DNA of 63,541 nucleotides from Pseudomonas laurylsulfativorans (GTDB taxonomy: Bacteria; Pseudomonadota; Gammaproteobacteria; Pseudomonadales; Pseudomonadaceae): assembly GCF_002906155.1 (NCBI RefSeq), contig NZ_MUJK01000019.1, positions 1-63,541 of the forward strand, in the 5' to 3' direction. Position numbers and translations under genes: made by a program. The notes under the pieces are model-generated. The model was not told the DNA's origin, made no database searches, and saw only the letters and a program-made list of their open reading frames with translations. Positions 25,723-34,596 of this stretch are shown here, one piece after another; within the stretch, counting starts at the first letter, position 1, and each line of letters begins with the position of its first letter.

Positions 25723-26500
25723 GCTTGCAGCTATCTCCGTGAACATGGTTATGGCCCGACGCGGGCGCCTTGACCACCGAGCCATGTAAGTCGTGGGCGT
25801 GGTCGTGATGGTGGTGATAAATCGCCAGGCTTTGTGCGTTTTTTCCGAACAGCTCGACGAACGCCGGATCGCCGCTGACCTGCTCGGGATGGCCGGAGCA
25901 GCAGACGTGACGATTGAGGCAAACCACCTGATCCGTGGTGCTCATCACCAGATGCAAATCGTGGGAGACCATCAGCACGCCGCAACCGTGACGGTCGCGC
26001 AGGCGGGTGATCAGGCTGTATAGCTCAGCCTGGCCGGCCACGTCGACACCCTGCACCGGTTCGTCGAGTACCAGCAGTTCCGGTTCGCGCAACAAGGCCC
26101 GGGCCAGCAACACGCGCTGCATTTCGCCACCGGAAACGCTTTGCACCGGGCTGTCGATCACCTGTTCGGCACCGACTTCCTTGAGTGCCGCCAAAGCCAT
26201 GCCCCGGTCCACGCCCGGCACCAGGCGCAAGAAGCGCAGCACTGAGAGCGGCAAGGTTGGGTCGACATGAAGTTTTTGCGGCATGTAGCCGACCCGCAGT
26301 TTCGGCTTGCGCCAGACGCTGCCGCTGTCCGGTTTCAACAGGCCGAGTACGGCACGCACCAGGGTGGTCTTGCCGGCACCGTTGGGGCCGATCAGGGTAA
26401 CGATCTGCCCCGGCTCGACGCTCAGCTCGATATTGTCCAGCACCGGCTGCCCGGCGAACGTGACGGCAACCTGCTCAAGACGGATCAGCGCGTTGCTCAT
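25715..26500 (-). CDS. znuC: Zinc ABC transporter ATPase with histidine-rich C-terminus
   Basis: The 261-residue ATPase has Walker A GPNGAGKTT, signature SGGEMQR and Walker B LLVLDEPVQGVD. The last 35 residues are unusually His-rich (IYHHHHDHAHD and GHNHVHGDSCKHG), suggesting a cytoplasmic zinc-sensing or zinc-buffering tail. The ATG shares its A with the zur stop (TGATG), so zur, znuC and znuB are translationally coupled. Confidence 0.94.
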   Translation of the reverse strand: MSNALIRLEQVAVTFAGQPVLDNIELSVEPGQIVTLIGPNGAGKTTLVRAVLGLLKPDSGSVWRKPKLRVGYMPQKLHVDPTLPLSVLRFLRLVPGVDRGMALAALKEVGAEQVIDSPVQSVSGGEMQRVLLARALLREPELLVLDEPVQGVDVAGQAELYSLITRLRDRHGCGVLMVSHDLHLVMSTTDQVVCLNRHVCCSGHPEQVSGDPAFVELFGKNAQSLAIYHHHHDHAHDLHGSVVKAPASGHNHVHGDSCKHG

Positions 26501-26982
26501 CAAGCCCCCTGGCAACCCGAGCAGAGACCGACCACTTCGACGGTCTGGCCTTCGACGACAAACCCGACATCCCTGGCGCTGGCGATGATCGCGTCGCTGA
26601 TTGATTTTTGCTCAAGTTCGATCGCGGCGTGGCACACACGGCAGATCAGGAACTGACCCTGGTGAGCATGTTCCGGGTGATTGCAGCCGATGAAGGCGTT
26701 GAGCGAGGAGATTCGATGGACCAGGCCGTTTTCCAGCAGGAAATCCAGCGCGCGATATACCGTCGGCGGCGCAGCGCGGCGACCGTCCTGCTCGCTGAGG
26801 ACCGCGAGAATGTCGTAGGCACCCAGGGGCTTGTGGCTTTGCCACACCAGTTCCAGCACTCGCCGGCGCAACGCGGTCAGGCGCAGGCCTTGACGTGCGC
26901 ACAGGGCATCGGCCTCGGACAAAGCGCTGTGAACGCAATGCGAGTGGTCGTGGGGGCGGCTGGCAATCGGTGTTTTTAGCAT
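26500..26982 (-). CDS. zur: Zinc uptake regulator (Fur family)
   Basis: The 160-residue protein has the Fur layout: an N-terminal winged helix (LRLTALRRRVLELVW, TVYRALDFLLENGLVHRI) and a C-terminal metal-binding domain with two CxxC pairs (CRVC and CSGC) for structural zinc. When zinc-loaded it represses zinc uptake genes. It is first in zur-znuCB and divergent from znuA. A candidate Zur box lies in the 57-base intergenic region. Confidence 0.93.
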   Translation of the reverse strand: MLKTPIASRPHDHSHCVHSALSEADALCARQGLRLTALRRRVLELVWQSHKPLGAYDILAVLSEQDGRRAAPPTVYRALDFLLENGLVHRISSLNAFIGCNHPEHAHQGQFLICRVCHAAIELEQKSISDAIIASARDVGFVVEGQTVEVVGLCSGCQGA

Positions 26983-27008
26983 GAGCGGCGACGAGTTTTG
27001 TGAGAGAC

Positions 27009-27021
27009 GTTATTATGTTAC
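27009..27021. promoter_or_regulatory. Candidate Zur box between zur and znuA
   Basis: GTTATTATGTTAC matches 10 of 13 positions of the GTTATAATATAAC-type Zur core and sits between the divergent starts, where it could control both. Confidence 0.6.
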
Positions 27022-27039
27022 CCGTTCTCGCCTCTTCGA

Positions 27040-27969
27040 GTGTTCATCGTGTCCCGACTTTTTTCTATCTTTGTCGCATTTATCGCAAGTTTTCTACTGA
27101 TCGGTCCGGCGCAGGCCGAAGTCAAAGTCCTTACCAGCATCAAGCCTCTGCAGTTGATCGCCGCGGCGGTGCAGGAAGGCGTGGCGATTCCTGAAGTTTT
27201 GCTGCCGCCGGGTGCCTCTCCGCACAACTATGCATTGCGCCCTTCCGACGTACGCAAGGTGCAATCGGTGGACCTGCTGTACTGGATCGGCCCGGATATG
27301 GAGGGTTTCCTGCCGCGCGTGCTCAATGGTCGTACGCTGCCCAGCGTCGCCGTGCAGGACTTGCCAGGCATGAAACTGCGCCGTTTTGCCGAAGATAGCC
27401 ACTCCCACGCCGAAGAAGCCGACGAACACGACCACGATCACCGCCCGGGCAGCCTGGATGCGCACTTGTGGCTGTCGCCGGTCAACGCCCGGGTCATCGC
27501 CACGAAAATGGCGGCTGACCTGAGTGCCGCCGATCCTGACAATGCCGCGCGCTACCAGAGCAATCTGAAAGCCTTCGACGAACGTCTAGATGCGCTGGAT
27601 GCGCGCCTGAAGAAACGCCTGGCCGATGTTCAGGGCAAGCCTTACTTCGTGTTCCACGAAGCATTCGATTACTTCGAAGACGCCTACGGCCTCAAGCACG
27701 TGGGTGTGTTCAGCGTCGCGGCCGAAGTGCAACCCGGTGCCCAGCATGTCGCGGCGATGCGTGCGCGCTTGCAGGAAGTCGGCAAAACCTGCGTGTTCAG
27801 CGAACCACCGCTGCGTCCGCGTCTGGCGGAAACCCTGGTGGCGGGTTTGCCGGTGAAACTCGCTGAACTGGATGCGCTGGGCGGGTACACACCGGCGACT
27901 GCTCAGGGCTATGAGCAGGTGTTGGAGAAGTTGGGGAGTGATCTGGCGGGGTGCCTGGAGTCGTTGTAA
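27040..27969 (+). CDS. znuA: Zinc ABC transporter periplasmic binding protein
   Basis: The 309-residue cluster A-I binding protein has a signal peptide (to about AQAEV, residue 26) and zinc-site contexts ASPHNYALRPSDV, DAHLWLSP and VFHEAFDYF. A His/Asp-rich flexible loop (DSHSHAEEADEHDHDH, about residues 120-137) follows the first domain and is typical of ZnuA. The start codon is GTG at 27040 or 27049. A REP pair lies downstream. Confidence 0.93.
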   Translation: MFIVSRLFSIFVAFIASFLLIGPAQAEVKVLTSIKPLQLIAAAVQEGVAIPEVLLPPGASPHNYALRPSDVRKVQSVDLLYWIGPDMEGFLPRVLNGRTLPSVAVQDLPGMKLRRFAEDSHSHAEEADEHDHDHRPGSLDAHLWLSPVNARVIATKMAADLSAADPDNAARYQSNLKAFDERLDALDARLKKRLADVQGKPYFVFHEAFDYFEDAYGLKHVGVFSVAAEVQPGAQHVAAMRARLQEVGKTCVFSEPPLRPRLAETLVAGLPVKLAELDALGGYTPATAQGYEQVLEKLGSDLAGCLESL

Positions 27970-28011
27970 TTGCCGTGTGGAACTTAAGGCCAGGCAGCAA
28001 GACGCATCGTA

Positions 28012-28080
28012 TTTGTAGGAGCCGGCTTGCCGGCGATGGCGCTCTTCAGGACGCCATCGCTAGCAAGCCAGCTCCTACAA
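28012..28080. repeat. REP palindrome pair
   Basis: TTGTAGGAGCCGGCTTGCCG and an inverted, slightly diverged copy (TAGCAAGCCAGCTCCTACAA) lie between the convergent znuA and thrB. Confidence 0.85.
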
Positions 28081-28100
28081 ATGTGATGCACAATTTAGAG

Positions 28101-29051
28101 TTAGAGGGCGAAAGGCAGCGGGGTATTGACCGTCTGTCGCTGCGCCAGGCGCAACTGGAACTCCATCGGATCGTGAATCAACACGTCCTGCCCGGCGAAC
28201 GACTCCGCCGCGATCAGGCGTGACAACCAGAACCGTAGGCAAGCCACCCTCAGCATGGTCGGCCACAGCTCGGCTTCGGCAGCGGTGAACGGTCGCAAGG
28301 CTGCATAAGCACCCAGCAAGGCCCGCGCTCGCGGCCCATCGATCACGCCATCGTCGTCCGAGCACCAGTCGTTCAAGGCAATCGCCACGTCGTAGAGCAT
28401 CGGCCCGGAGCAGGCGTTGTAGAAATCGATCAGCCCGGTCAGGTGCGTGCCTTCGAACATGGCGTTGTCACGGAACAGATCGGCGTGAATATTCGCTCGC
28501 GGCAGTGCCAGGATTTTTTCCTTCTGCCGGGTAATTTCTTCCAGCGCCCGTTGCAGCAGGTCTTTCTGTTCGGCACCGAGGTGCGACAAAAACTGCGTGC
28601 CCTCTTCCAGCATCCAGTCCAGGCCGCGATCGGTTTTGCGCTTGATCATGTTGGCCTGGGTCGCCAGGTGCAGATGGCCGAGCAACTCACCGACCTGCGC
28701 GCAATGCTGCGCATTGGCCTGCTTGATGTGCTTGCCGGCCAGGCGAGGTTGCAACAACGCAGGTTTGCCCGCCAGTTCGCGCAGGGCCACGCCGTCGGTG
28801 GTGCGCAGGGCGTAAGGCACCGGCAGGTCGGCGCCATGCAGCACGTCGAGCAGTTCGATGAAGAACGGCATTTCATGAACCGGACCGCGCTCGACCAGGG
28901 TCAGGACAAACTCGCCCTGCTCCAGGCTGATAAAGAAATTGGTGTTTTCGCTACCGGCGGCAATCCCCTGGAAATCAAGCAGGCGGCCGAGGCCATAAGG
29001 GGCGAGAAAAGCTTCCAGCTCGGGCCGAGCCAGGGGGGTGAACACAGACAT
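28101..29051 (-). CDS. thrB: Homoserine kinase (ThrB2/APH fold)
   Basis: The 316-residue product has the aminoglycoside-phosphotransferase fold used by pseudomonad homoserine kinases. The Brenner-type catalytic motif is HADLFRDN and the metal motif is GLIDFYNACSGPMLYD. It phosphorylates homoserine in threonine synthesis. The ribosome binding site is weak. The DUF2782 gene is 57 bases upstream on the same strand, and the pair is divergent from polA. Confidence 0.9.
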   Translation of the reverse strand: MSVFTPLARPELEAFLAPYGLGRLLDFQGIAAGSENTNFFISLEQGEFVLTLVERGPVHEMPFFIELLDVLHGADLPVPYALRTTDGVALRELAGKPALLQPRLAGKHIKQANAQHCAQVGELLGHLHLATQANMIKRKTDRGLDWMLEEGTQFLSHLGAEQKDLLQRALEEITRQKEKILALPRANIHADLFRDNAMFEGTHLTGLIDFYNACSGPMLYDVAIALNDWCSDDDGVIDGPRARALLGAYAALRPFTAAEAELWPTMLRVACLRFWLSRLIAAESFAGQDVLIHDPMEFQLRLAQRQTVNTPLPFAL

Positions 29052-29108
29052 GTTTAAACTGCCAGTACGGGCGCCGCTCGTAAGCCAGCGCCAATTGAAA
29101 TTAAGAAA

Positions 29109-29399
29109 CTATTTCCACTCAAAGATCTTCCATGCCGGAATCAGCATATCCGGGTAATCCGAGCGGATGAAGTTACCGTCAGATCCGTCGGCGCGCACCA
29201 GAAAATACGGCTTGCCGCCTTTGGGCGTGACTTTGATCGCATACAGGAAGCCGTTTTGGCGGTATTCCTGAATGACCTTGTCCCCTTCCGTGTGGATCGT
29301 GACTTCCGGCTCCGGTGTCGGCGCATCGTCCGCCGCCATGACGGCCAGTGGTGCGATTGCAAACAAGCCAGCCAGCAACAGGCGATTTAGTGTGCGCAT
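29109..29399 (-). CDS. DUF2782-family periplasmic protein (PA5494-like)
   Basis: The 96-residue product has a signal peptide (cleavage near AVMAADD, residue 22) and a compact domain with conserved-looking EYRQNGFLYAIKVTPKGG and DGNFIRSDYPDMLIPAWKIFEW. The family has no established function. AAGG lies upstream of the ATG. It precedes thrB and is divergent from polA. Confidence 0.8.
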   Translation of the reverse strand: MRTLNRLLLAGLFAIAPLAVMAADDAPTPEPEVTIHTEGDKVIQEYRQNGFLYAIKVTPKGGKPYFLVRADGSDGNFIRSDYPDMLIPAWKIFEWK

Positions 29400-29473
29400 G
29401 ATAACCTTGTCCCTTTGTCGTCAACGGTCCCGCTATTCTAGCGCCGGACCCGCCGAAAAGGTTGATCCTGCTC

Positions 29474-32275
29474 ATGAGCCAAGCCCCCCTCGTCCTGGTG
29501 GACGGTTCTTCTTACCTGTACCGCGCCTTTCACGCGCTACCACCGCTGACCACGTCCAAAGGCCTGCCGACCGGTGCGGTCAAGGGCGTGTTGAACATGC
29601 TCAAGAGCCTGCGCAAGCAATATCCGGACAGTCCGTTCGCCGTGGTGTTCGACGCCAAGGGTGGGACTTTTCGCGATGACATGTACGCCGAATACAAGGC
29701 CAACCGTCCCAGCATGCCTGATGACATGCGCGTGCAGATCGAGCCGCTGCACCAGAGCGTGATCGCCCTGGGCTTCCCGCTGCTGTGCGTAGAAGGCGTC
29801 GAGGCCGATGACGTGATCGGCACCCTGGCCCGCAGTAGCGCGGCGGCGGACCGTCCGGTCATCATCTCCACCGGCGACAAGGACATGGCGCAACTGGTCG
29901 ACGGCCACATTACCTTGGTCAACACCATGACCGGTAGCAGCATGGACGTGGAGGGCGTGAAGGAGAAATTCGGCGTCGCTCCGGAGCAGATCATCGATTA
30001 TCTGGCGCTCATGGGTGATTCTTCCGACAACATTCCGGGCGTTCCGGGTATCGGCCCGAAGACGGCTTCAGGCCTGCTGGTCGGTGTGAACGGCGGCCTG
30101 GCCGAACTCTATGCGCAGCTCGACATCGTGCCGACCCTGCCGATCCGCGGCGCCAAGACCCTGCCCGCCAAGCTCGAAGAGCACAAGGAGATGGCGTTCC
30201 TCTCCTATCAGCTGGCAACGATCAAGGTCGACGTGCCGCTGGATGTTGGGCTCGACGACTTGCAAATGGGTCCTGAAGATCCGGCCAAACTCTACGAGCT
30301 GTACACCCTGCTGGAGTTCAAGAGCTGGCTGAACGACCTTGATCGCGACGCCAAACGCCTGGAACTGAGCGCCGCCGAGACTGCACCGGTCGCCGATCTG
30401 TTCAGCGAACCAGAGGCCGAAGCACCGGCCGCTGCTGCTGAAGCCACCTATGAAACCATCCTCGATCAGGCGCGGTTCGATGCCTGGCTGGAAAAACTGA
30501 ACAACGCAAAGCTGTTTGCCTTCGACACCGAAACCACCGGCATCGATGCGCAGCAAGCGCAACTGGTGGGTCTGTCGTTCGCGGTTCAGGCCAATGAAGC
30601 GGCCTACATCCCGTTGACCCATTCCTACATCGGTGTGCCACAGCAGCTTGATCGCGACACGGTCCTGTGTGCGCTCAAGCCGATTCTGGAAGACCCGAAC
30701 AAGCTCAAGGTCGGCCAGCACGCCAAGTTCGACATGAACATCCTGGCCAACTGCGCCATCGGTGGTGATCAGGACAACGGCATCACCGTACGCGGCATCG
30801 CCTTCGACACCATGCTCGAGTCCTACGTGCTCAACTCCACGGCCACGCGCCATGACATGGACAGCCTGGCGCAGAAGTATCTGGACCACACCACGGTGAG
30901 TTTCCAGGACATCGCTGGCAAAGGCGTGAAACAACTGACGTTCGACCAGATCGCCCTGGAGCAGGCCGGGCCTTATGCCGCCGAAGATGCGGATATCACC
31001 TTGCGCCTGCACCAGACCCTGTTCGAAAAGCTCTCGGCCATTCCGAGCCTGGCCAGCGTGCTGACCGACATCGAAATCCCGTTGGTGCCAGTGCTGGCGC
31101 GAATCGAGCGCCAGGGCGCATTCGTCGACGCGGCCCTGCTGGGTGTGCAAAGCATCGAACTGGGCGACAAGATGGTTGCGCTGGAGCGTGAAGCCTTCGA
31201 GATTGCCGGCGAGGAATTCAACCTCGGTTCGCCCAAGCAACTTGGTGTGATCCTTTACGAAAAACTCGGCCTGCCGGTATTGAAGAAAACCGCCAAGGGC
31301 CAGCCATCCACCGCCGAAGAAGTGCTGGCCAAACTGGCGGAAGACGACTATCGATTGCCGAAAGTGCTCATGGAATATCGCTCCATGAGCAAGCTGAAAA
31401 GCACTTACACCGACCGCCTGCCGGAGCAGATCAACCCGCGTACCGGGCGGATCCATACCTCGTATCACCAAGCGGTAGCGTCCACCGGGCGGCTGTCCTC
31501 CAGCGATCCGAACCTGCAGAACATCCCGGTGCGTACCGCCGAAGGGCGTCGCATCCGCCAGGCCTTCGTGGCCCCGGCCGGTTACAAGCTGCTGGCAGCG
31601 GACTACTCGCAGATCGAACTGCGGATCATGGCGCACCTGTCACGGGATGAAGGGCTGATGAACGCCTTCCGCCACAATCTCGACGTGCACACCGCGACCG
31701 CCGCCGAAGTGTTCAAAGTCGAACTGGCCGAGGTCACCTCCAACCAGCGCCGCAGTGCCAAGGCGATCAACTTCGGCCTGATCTACGGCATGGGTGCGCA
31801 GAAGCTCGGCAAGGATATCGGCGTCGACACCAAGACCGCCAAGGCCTACATCGATACTTACTTCGCCCGCTACCCCGGCGTTCGCCAGTACATGGACCGC
31901 ACGCGCGCCCAGGCCGCCGAGCAAGGTTATGTCGAGACATTCTTCGGCCGTCGCCTGTACCTGCCGGATATCAACTCCAATAAGCCGCAAGAGCGCGCCG
32001 CGGCCGAACGCACGGCGATCAACGCGCCGATGCAAGGCACTGCGGCGGACATCATCAAGAAAGCCATGGTCGCGGTGGATAACTGGCTGGCCGCGTCTGG
32101 CCTGGACGCCAAAGTCATTTTGCAGGTGCACGATGAACTGGTGCTTGAGGTGCGTGAAGATCAGGTTGACCTGGTTCGTGATGAAATTCGCGTGCACATG
32201 AGCGAAGCGGCGAAACTGGATGTTCCGTTGCTGGTCGAAGTGGGTGTTGGAAATAACTGGGATGAGGCTCACTGA
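29474..32275 (+). CDS. polA: DNA polymerase I
   Basis: The 933-residue product contains all three domains: 5'-3' exonuclease (VLVDGSSYLYRAFH; GDKDMAQLVD), 3'-5' exonuclease with intact acidic motif FAFDTETTGID, and polymerase (motif A DYSQIELRIMAHLS, motif B RRSAKAINFGLIYGMG, motif C QVHDELVLEV). It fills gaps in repair and removes primers. I used ATG 29474; a TTG at 29462 would add four residues. The sRNA ErsA follows, as in other pseudomonads. Confidence 0.97.
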   Translation: MSQAPLVLVDGSSYLYRAFHALPPLTTSKGLPTGAVKGVLNMLKSLRKQYPDSPFAVVFDAKGGTFRDDMYAEYKANRPSMPDDMRVQIEPLHQSVIALGFPLLCVEGVEADDVIGTLARSSAAADRPVIISTGDKDMAQLVDGHITLVNTMTGSSMDVEGVKEKFGVAPEQIIDYLALMGDSSDNIPGVPGIGPKTASGLLVGVNGGLAELYAQLDIVPTLPIRGAKTLPAKLEEHKEMAFLSYQLATIKVDVPLDVGLDDLQMGPEDPAKLYELYTLLEFKSWLNDLDRDAKRLELSAAETAPVADLFSEPEAEAPAAAAEATYETILDQARFDAWLEKLNNAKLFAFDTETTGIDAQQAQLVGLSFAVQANEAAYIPLTHSYIGVPQQLDRDTVLCALKPILEDPNKLKVGQHAKFDMNILANCAIGGDQDNGITVRGIAFDTMLESYVLNSTATRHDMDSLAQKYLDHTTVSFQDIAGKGVKQLTFDQIALEQAGPYAAEDADITLRLHQTLFEKLSAIPSLASVLTDIEIPLVPVLARIERQGAFVDAALLGVQSIELGDKMVALEREAFEIAGEEFNLGSPKQLGVILYEKLGLPVLKKTAKGQPSTAEEVLAKLAEDDYRLPKVLMEYRSMSKLKSTYTDRLPEQINPRTGRIHTSYHQAVASTGRLSSSDPNLQNIPVRTAEGRRIRQAFVAPAGYKLLAADYSQIELRIMAHLSRDEGLMNAFRHNLDVHTATAAEVFKVELAEVTSNQRRSAKAINFGLIYGMGAQKLGKDIGVDTKTAKAYIDTYFARYPGVRQYMDRTRAQAAEQGYVETFFGRRLYLPDINSNKPQERAAAERTAINAPMQGTAADIIKKAMVAVDNWLAASGLDAKVILQVHDELVLEVREDQVDLVRDEIRVHMSEAAKLDVPLLVEVGVGNNWDEAH

Positions 32276-32383
32276 GCCCTCTGAACCGGCGTTTCTGCTG
32301 CGGCATAGTGCCGCGGCAGTGGGCCCAATTCGCTTAGTGAGAAAAGTAATTAGATTTATTCCAAAGCTATTTGAAAAAAATCT

Positions 32384-32410
32384 GAACTAATCTTGCAGCC
32401 ACCACTCAGA
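32384..32410 (+). promoter_or_regulatory. AlgU (sigma22)-type promoter for ErsA
   Basis: GAACTA, a 16-base spacer and TCAGA match the envelope-stress sigma factor pattern GAACTT-N16-TCTGA with one mismatch in each box. The start would be near 32416. Confidence 0.6.
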
Positions 32411-32414
32411 GTTA

Positions 32415-32548
32415 CTGAATGGCTGGTGAAGCCCTTCGATGCTCCTATGTTGTGTTAAGTGTTGGCAGATATCTGGACCCCGCCCTAGCGGTCTAGAGCT
32501 TGAACCCCGGAACTTCTCCCTCCCCATATGAAGTCCGGGGTTTTTTTT
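32415..32548 (+). ncRNA. ersA: ErsA small RNA (formerly annotated as Spot 42-like)
   Basis: The polA-engB interval in pseudomonads encodes ErsA, an Hfq-dependent sRNA of about 132 nt made under envelope stress by AlgU. Here a sigma22-like promoter, a first stem-loop region (GAATGGCTGGTGAAGCCCTTC), an unpaired C/U-rich region and a strong terminator ending in eight Ts give a transcript of about 134 nt at exactly that position. In P. aeruginosa it acts on algC and oprD mRNAs (literature knowledge). The 5' end is estimated. Confidence 0.85.
32503..32548 (+). terminator. Rho-independent terminator of ErsA
   Basis: AACCCCGGAACTTC pairs with GAAGTCCGGGGTT across a 13-base loop (one bulged base), followed by T8. 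Confidence 0.9.
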
Positions 32549-32592
32549 GCCTGCAGGAAGCTGCCCAGGGCGACCCAGGCAGCTTTCGTTGC

Positions 32593-33237
32593 TTATTGAG
32601 CGTCTACCTCGGCACCCTTGTCAGCCAGCTCCATCCATCCAGCCAGCACGGTGTAGGCATCTTCCAGGCCCATGCGCTTGGGAGCCGAGAACAGTTGAAT
32701 CGACACGCTATCGCCCCAGCCCTTGCGAATTTCCGCCTGAACCTTGAGCAGCGTGTTCTTGGCCGCGCCATAGGTAAGCTTGTCCGCTTTGGTCAGCAGA
32801 ATGTGCATCGGCATGCCGGCAGCCACGGCCCAGTCGAGCATCAGCAGGTCGAAATCGGTCATCGGATGGCGGATGTCCATCATCAGGATCAGACCTTTCA
32901 AACTCTCGCGTCCACCCAGGTACGCCTCCAGGTGACGCTGCCAGTGTTGCTTGAGCGGGATCGGAACTTTTGCATAACCGTAGCCCGGCAGGTCGACCAG
33001 ACGGCGTTCATCGTCTAGCTTGAAGAAATTCAACAGTTGCGTGCGACCCGGGGTTTTCGAGGTCCGCGCCAGGCTGGCGTGGGTCAGGGTGTTCAGAGCA
33101 CTCGACTTGCCGGCGTTGGAACGCCCGGCGAAGGCGACTTCGAAGCCCTCGTCATCCGGACATTGGTCGACTTTGGCGGCGCTGAGCATGAAGGTGGACT
33201 GTTGGCACAGACCGAGGATGGGATTCTTGAGTTGCAT
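32593..33237 (-). CDS. engB: Ribosome biogenesis GTPase (YihA/YsxC/EngB)
   Basis: The 214-residue GTPase has G1 GRSNAGKSS, G2/switch region KTPGRTQLLNFF, G3 DLPGYGYA and G4 TKADK. It assists 50S subunit assembly. I chose ATG 33237 (MQLKNPILGLCQQSTF) as in homologues; the open frame extends upstream to 33402 without support. The polA-ersA-engB order is typical of pseudomonads. Confidence 0.94.
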   Translation of the reverse strand: MQLKNPILGLCQQSTFMLSAAKVDQCPDDEGFEVAFAGRSNAGKSSALNTLTHASLARTSKTPGRTQLLNFFKLDDERRLVDLPGYGYAKVPIPLKQHWQRHLEAYLGGRESLKGLILMMDIRHPMTDFDLLMLDWAVAAGMPMHILLTKADKLTYGAAKNTLLKVQAEIRKGWGDSVSIQLFSAPKRMGLEDAYTVLAGWMELADKGAEVDAQ

Positions 33238-33428
33238 GGGATTTCCGATGTGGGCGGCGCCAGGAATGGGTGCGGCAAGCAGTGTCGCTTCCGTTTCAGT
33301 GACGCCAGTATATAATGCCGCAGATTTTGTGTGCGCTTTGTCCCAGCGTAGGATGAAGTTCACGAGAGCGACAGACCTTGATTGCGCACTAGAACGCAGC
33401 ACGCTCTCAACCCTGAAAAGGTCGTTTT

Positions 33429-33719
33429 ATGACGAAATGGCTGCTAGCTGCCGGTGTCTTGATGCCGCTTTACAGCGCTCAGGCTACACAGGATCCGGAA
33501 GCTGTGTACAACCGTGTTTGTGGTGCCTGTCATTCCGGCCAACTCCCAACGGCGCCGAAAAAAGGCGATCAGGAAGCTTGGACGCCGAGGTTGGCGAAAG
33601 GTATGGAGACGCTGGTGCAACACGTGACCCAGGGTTTCAAGGCGATGCCGCCGCGTGGTTTGTGCATGGACTGCAGTGCCGAGGATTACCAAGCCATCAT
33701 CCATTGGATGAGCGAGTAA
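33429..33719 (+). CDS. Cytochrome c5-family periplasmic protein
   Basis: The 96-residue product has a signal peptide (to about AQATQ, residue 20), one heme motif CGACH, a Met ligand in FKAMPPRG and the second cysteine pair CMDC that is characteristic of cytochrome c5. It is a periplasmic electron carrier. It lies 46 bases before cc4 on the same strand, and both genes probably share a transcript. Confidence 0.87.
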   Translation: MTKWLLAAGVLMPLYSAQATQDPEAVYNRVCGACHSGQLPTAPKKGDQEAWTPRLAKGMETLVQHVTQGFKAMPPRGLCMDCSAEDYQAIIHWMSE

Positions 33720-33765
33720 GCCCGGTCCATAACTCTTTAACCCTTAGCCGTAGTTGGATTAGCTG

Positions 33766-34395
33766 ATGAAGAAATTGATCGTGAGTCTGCTGTTGACCGT
33801 GGGCATCTCCAGCATGGCTCATGCTGCAGGTGAGGCAGTACAACCGGGTGATGCAAAAGCCGGCCAGGCCAAAGCCGCCGTATGTGGCGCCTGCCACGGC
33901 CCGGATGGCAACAGCATGGCGCCAAACTTTCCAAAACTGGCAGGTCAGGGTGAACGCTACCTGACCAAGCAATTGCACGACATCAAGTCGGGCAAGCGCA
34001 CTGTTCTGGAAATGACCGGCCTGCTGACCAACCTGAGCGATCAGGACCTGGCGGACATCGCCGCCTACTTCGCCAGCCAGAAAGGCAGCGTCGGCGCCGC
34101 CGATCCGAAGGTCGTCGCTCGTGGTGAAGCGCTGTTCCGTGGCGGTGACCTAGCCAAGGGGCTGCCATCCTGCACCGGTTGTCACTCGCCAAATGGCGCA
34201 GGCAACGCACCCGCCGGCTTCCCACACCTGGGCGGCCAGCACGCTCAATACATCGCCAAGCAACTGACCGATTTCCGTAAGGAAGAAGGCGGTCGCAACA
34301 ACGACGGCGATACCAAACCGATGCAGACCATTGCCAAGAAGCTGAGCGACGAAGACATCGCCGCGGTGTCCAGCTACATTCAAGGCTTGCACTAA
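33766..34395 (+). CDS. cc4: Diheme cytochrome c4
   Basis: The 209-residue product has a signal peptide and two tandem cytochrome c domains with heme motifs CGACH (about residues 43-47) and CTGCH (about 136-140), the length and layout of c4. It carries electrons in the periplasm from the bc1 complex toward terminal oxidases such as cbb3 and aa3; an aa3 oxidase is encoded earlier in this window. A terminator lies downstream. Confidence 0.93.
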   Translation: MKKLIVSLLLTVGISSMAHAAGEAVQPGDAKAGQAKAAVCGACHGPDGNSMAPNFPKLAGQGERYLTKQLHDIKSGKRTVLEMTGLLTNLSDQDLADIAAYFASQKGSVGAADPKVVARGEALFRGGDLAKGLPSCTGCHSPNGAGNAPAGFPHLGGQHAQYIAKQLTDFRKEEGGRNNDGDTKPMQTIAKKLSDEDIAAVSSYIQGLH

Positions 34396-34474
34396 GGCTG
34401 GCGGATCGGGCGTTGAGCGGGGGGGCATATCACCTGCAACGTTAACGCTCGATTAATCCGTTGCAACGAGTATA

Positions 34475-34503
34475 AAAAGGGTGGCTTTGGCCGCCCTTTT
34501 TTG
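34475..34503 (+). terminator. Terminator after cc4
   Basis: AAAAGGGTGGC, loop TTTG, GCCGCCCTTTT with one G:U pair, followed by T residues. Confidence 0.85.
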
Positions 34504-34596
34504 TGGCCGCTGCCGTTACACTACAGAACTCAAGCCCGCCAGGACCTGTCTGATAACGGGTCGCGCGAGGCGAAAAAATTTGTCCAGGAGTGAAGC

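Noticed and set aside
30068..31636. 522-codon minus-strand open frame inside polA
   Set aside because: Antisense shadow of the polymerase gene; no ribosome binding site or family resemblance.
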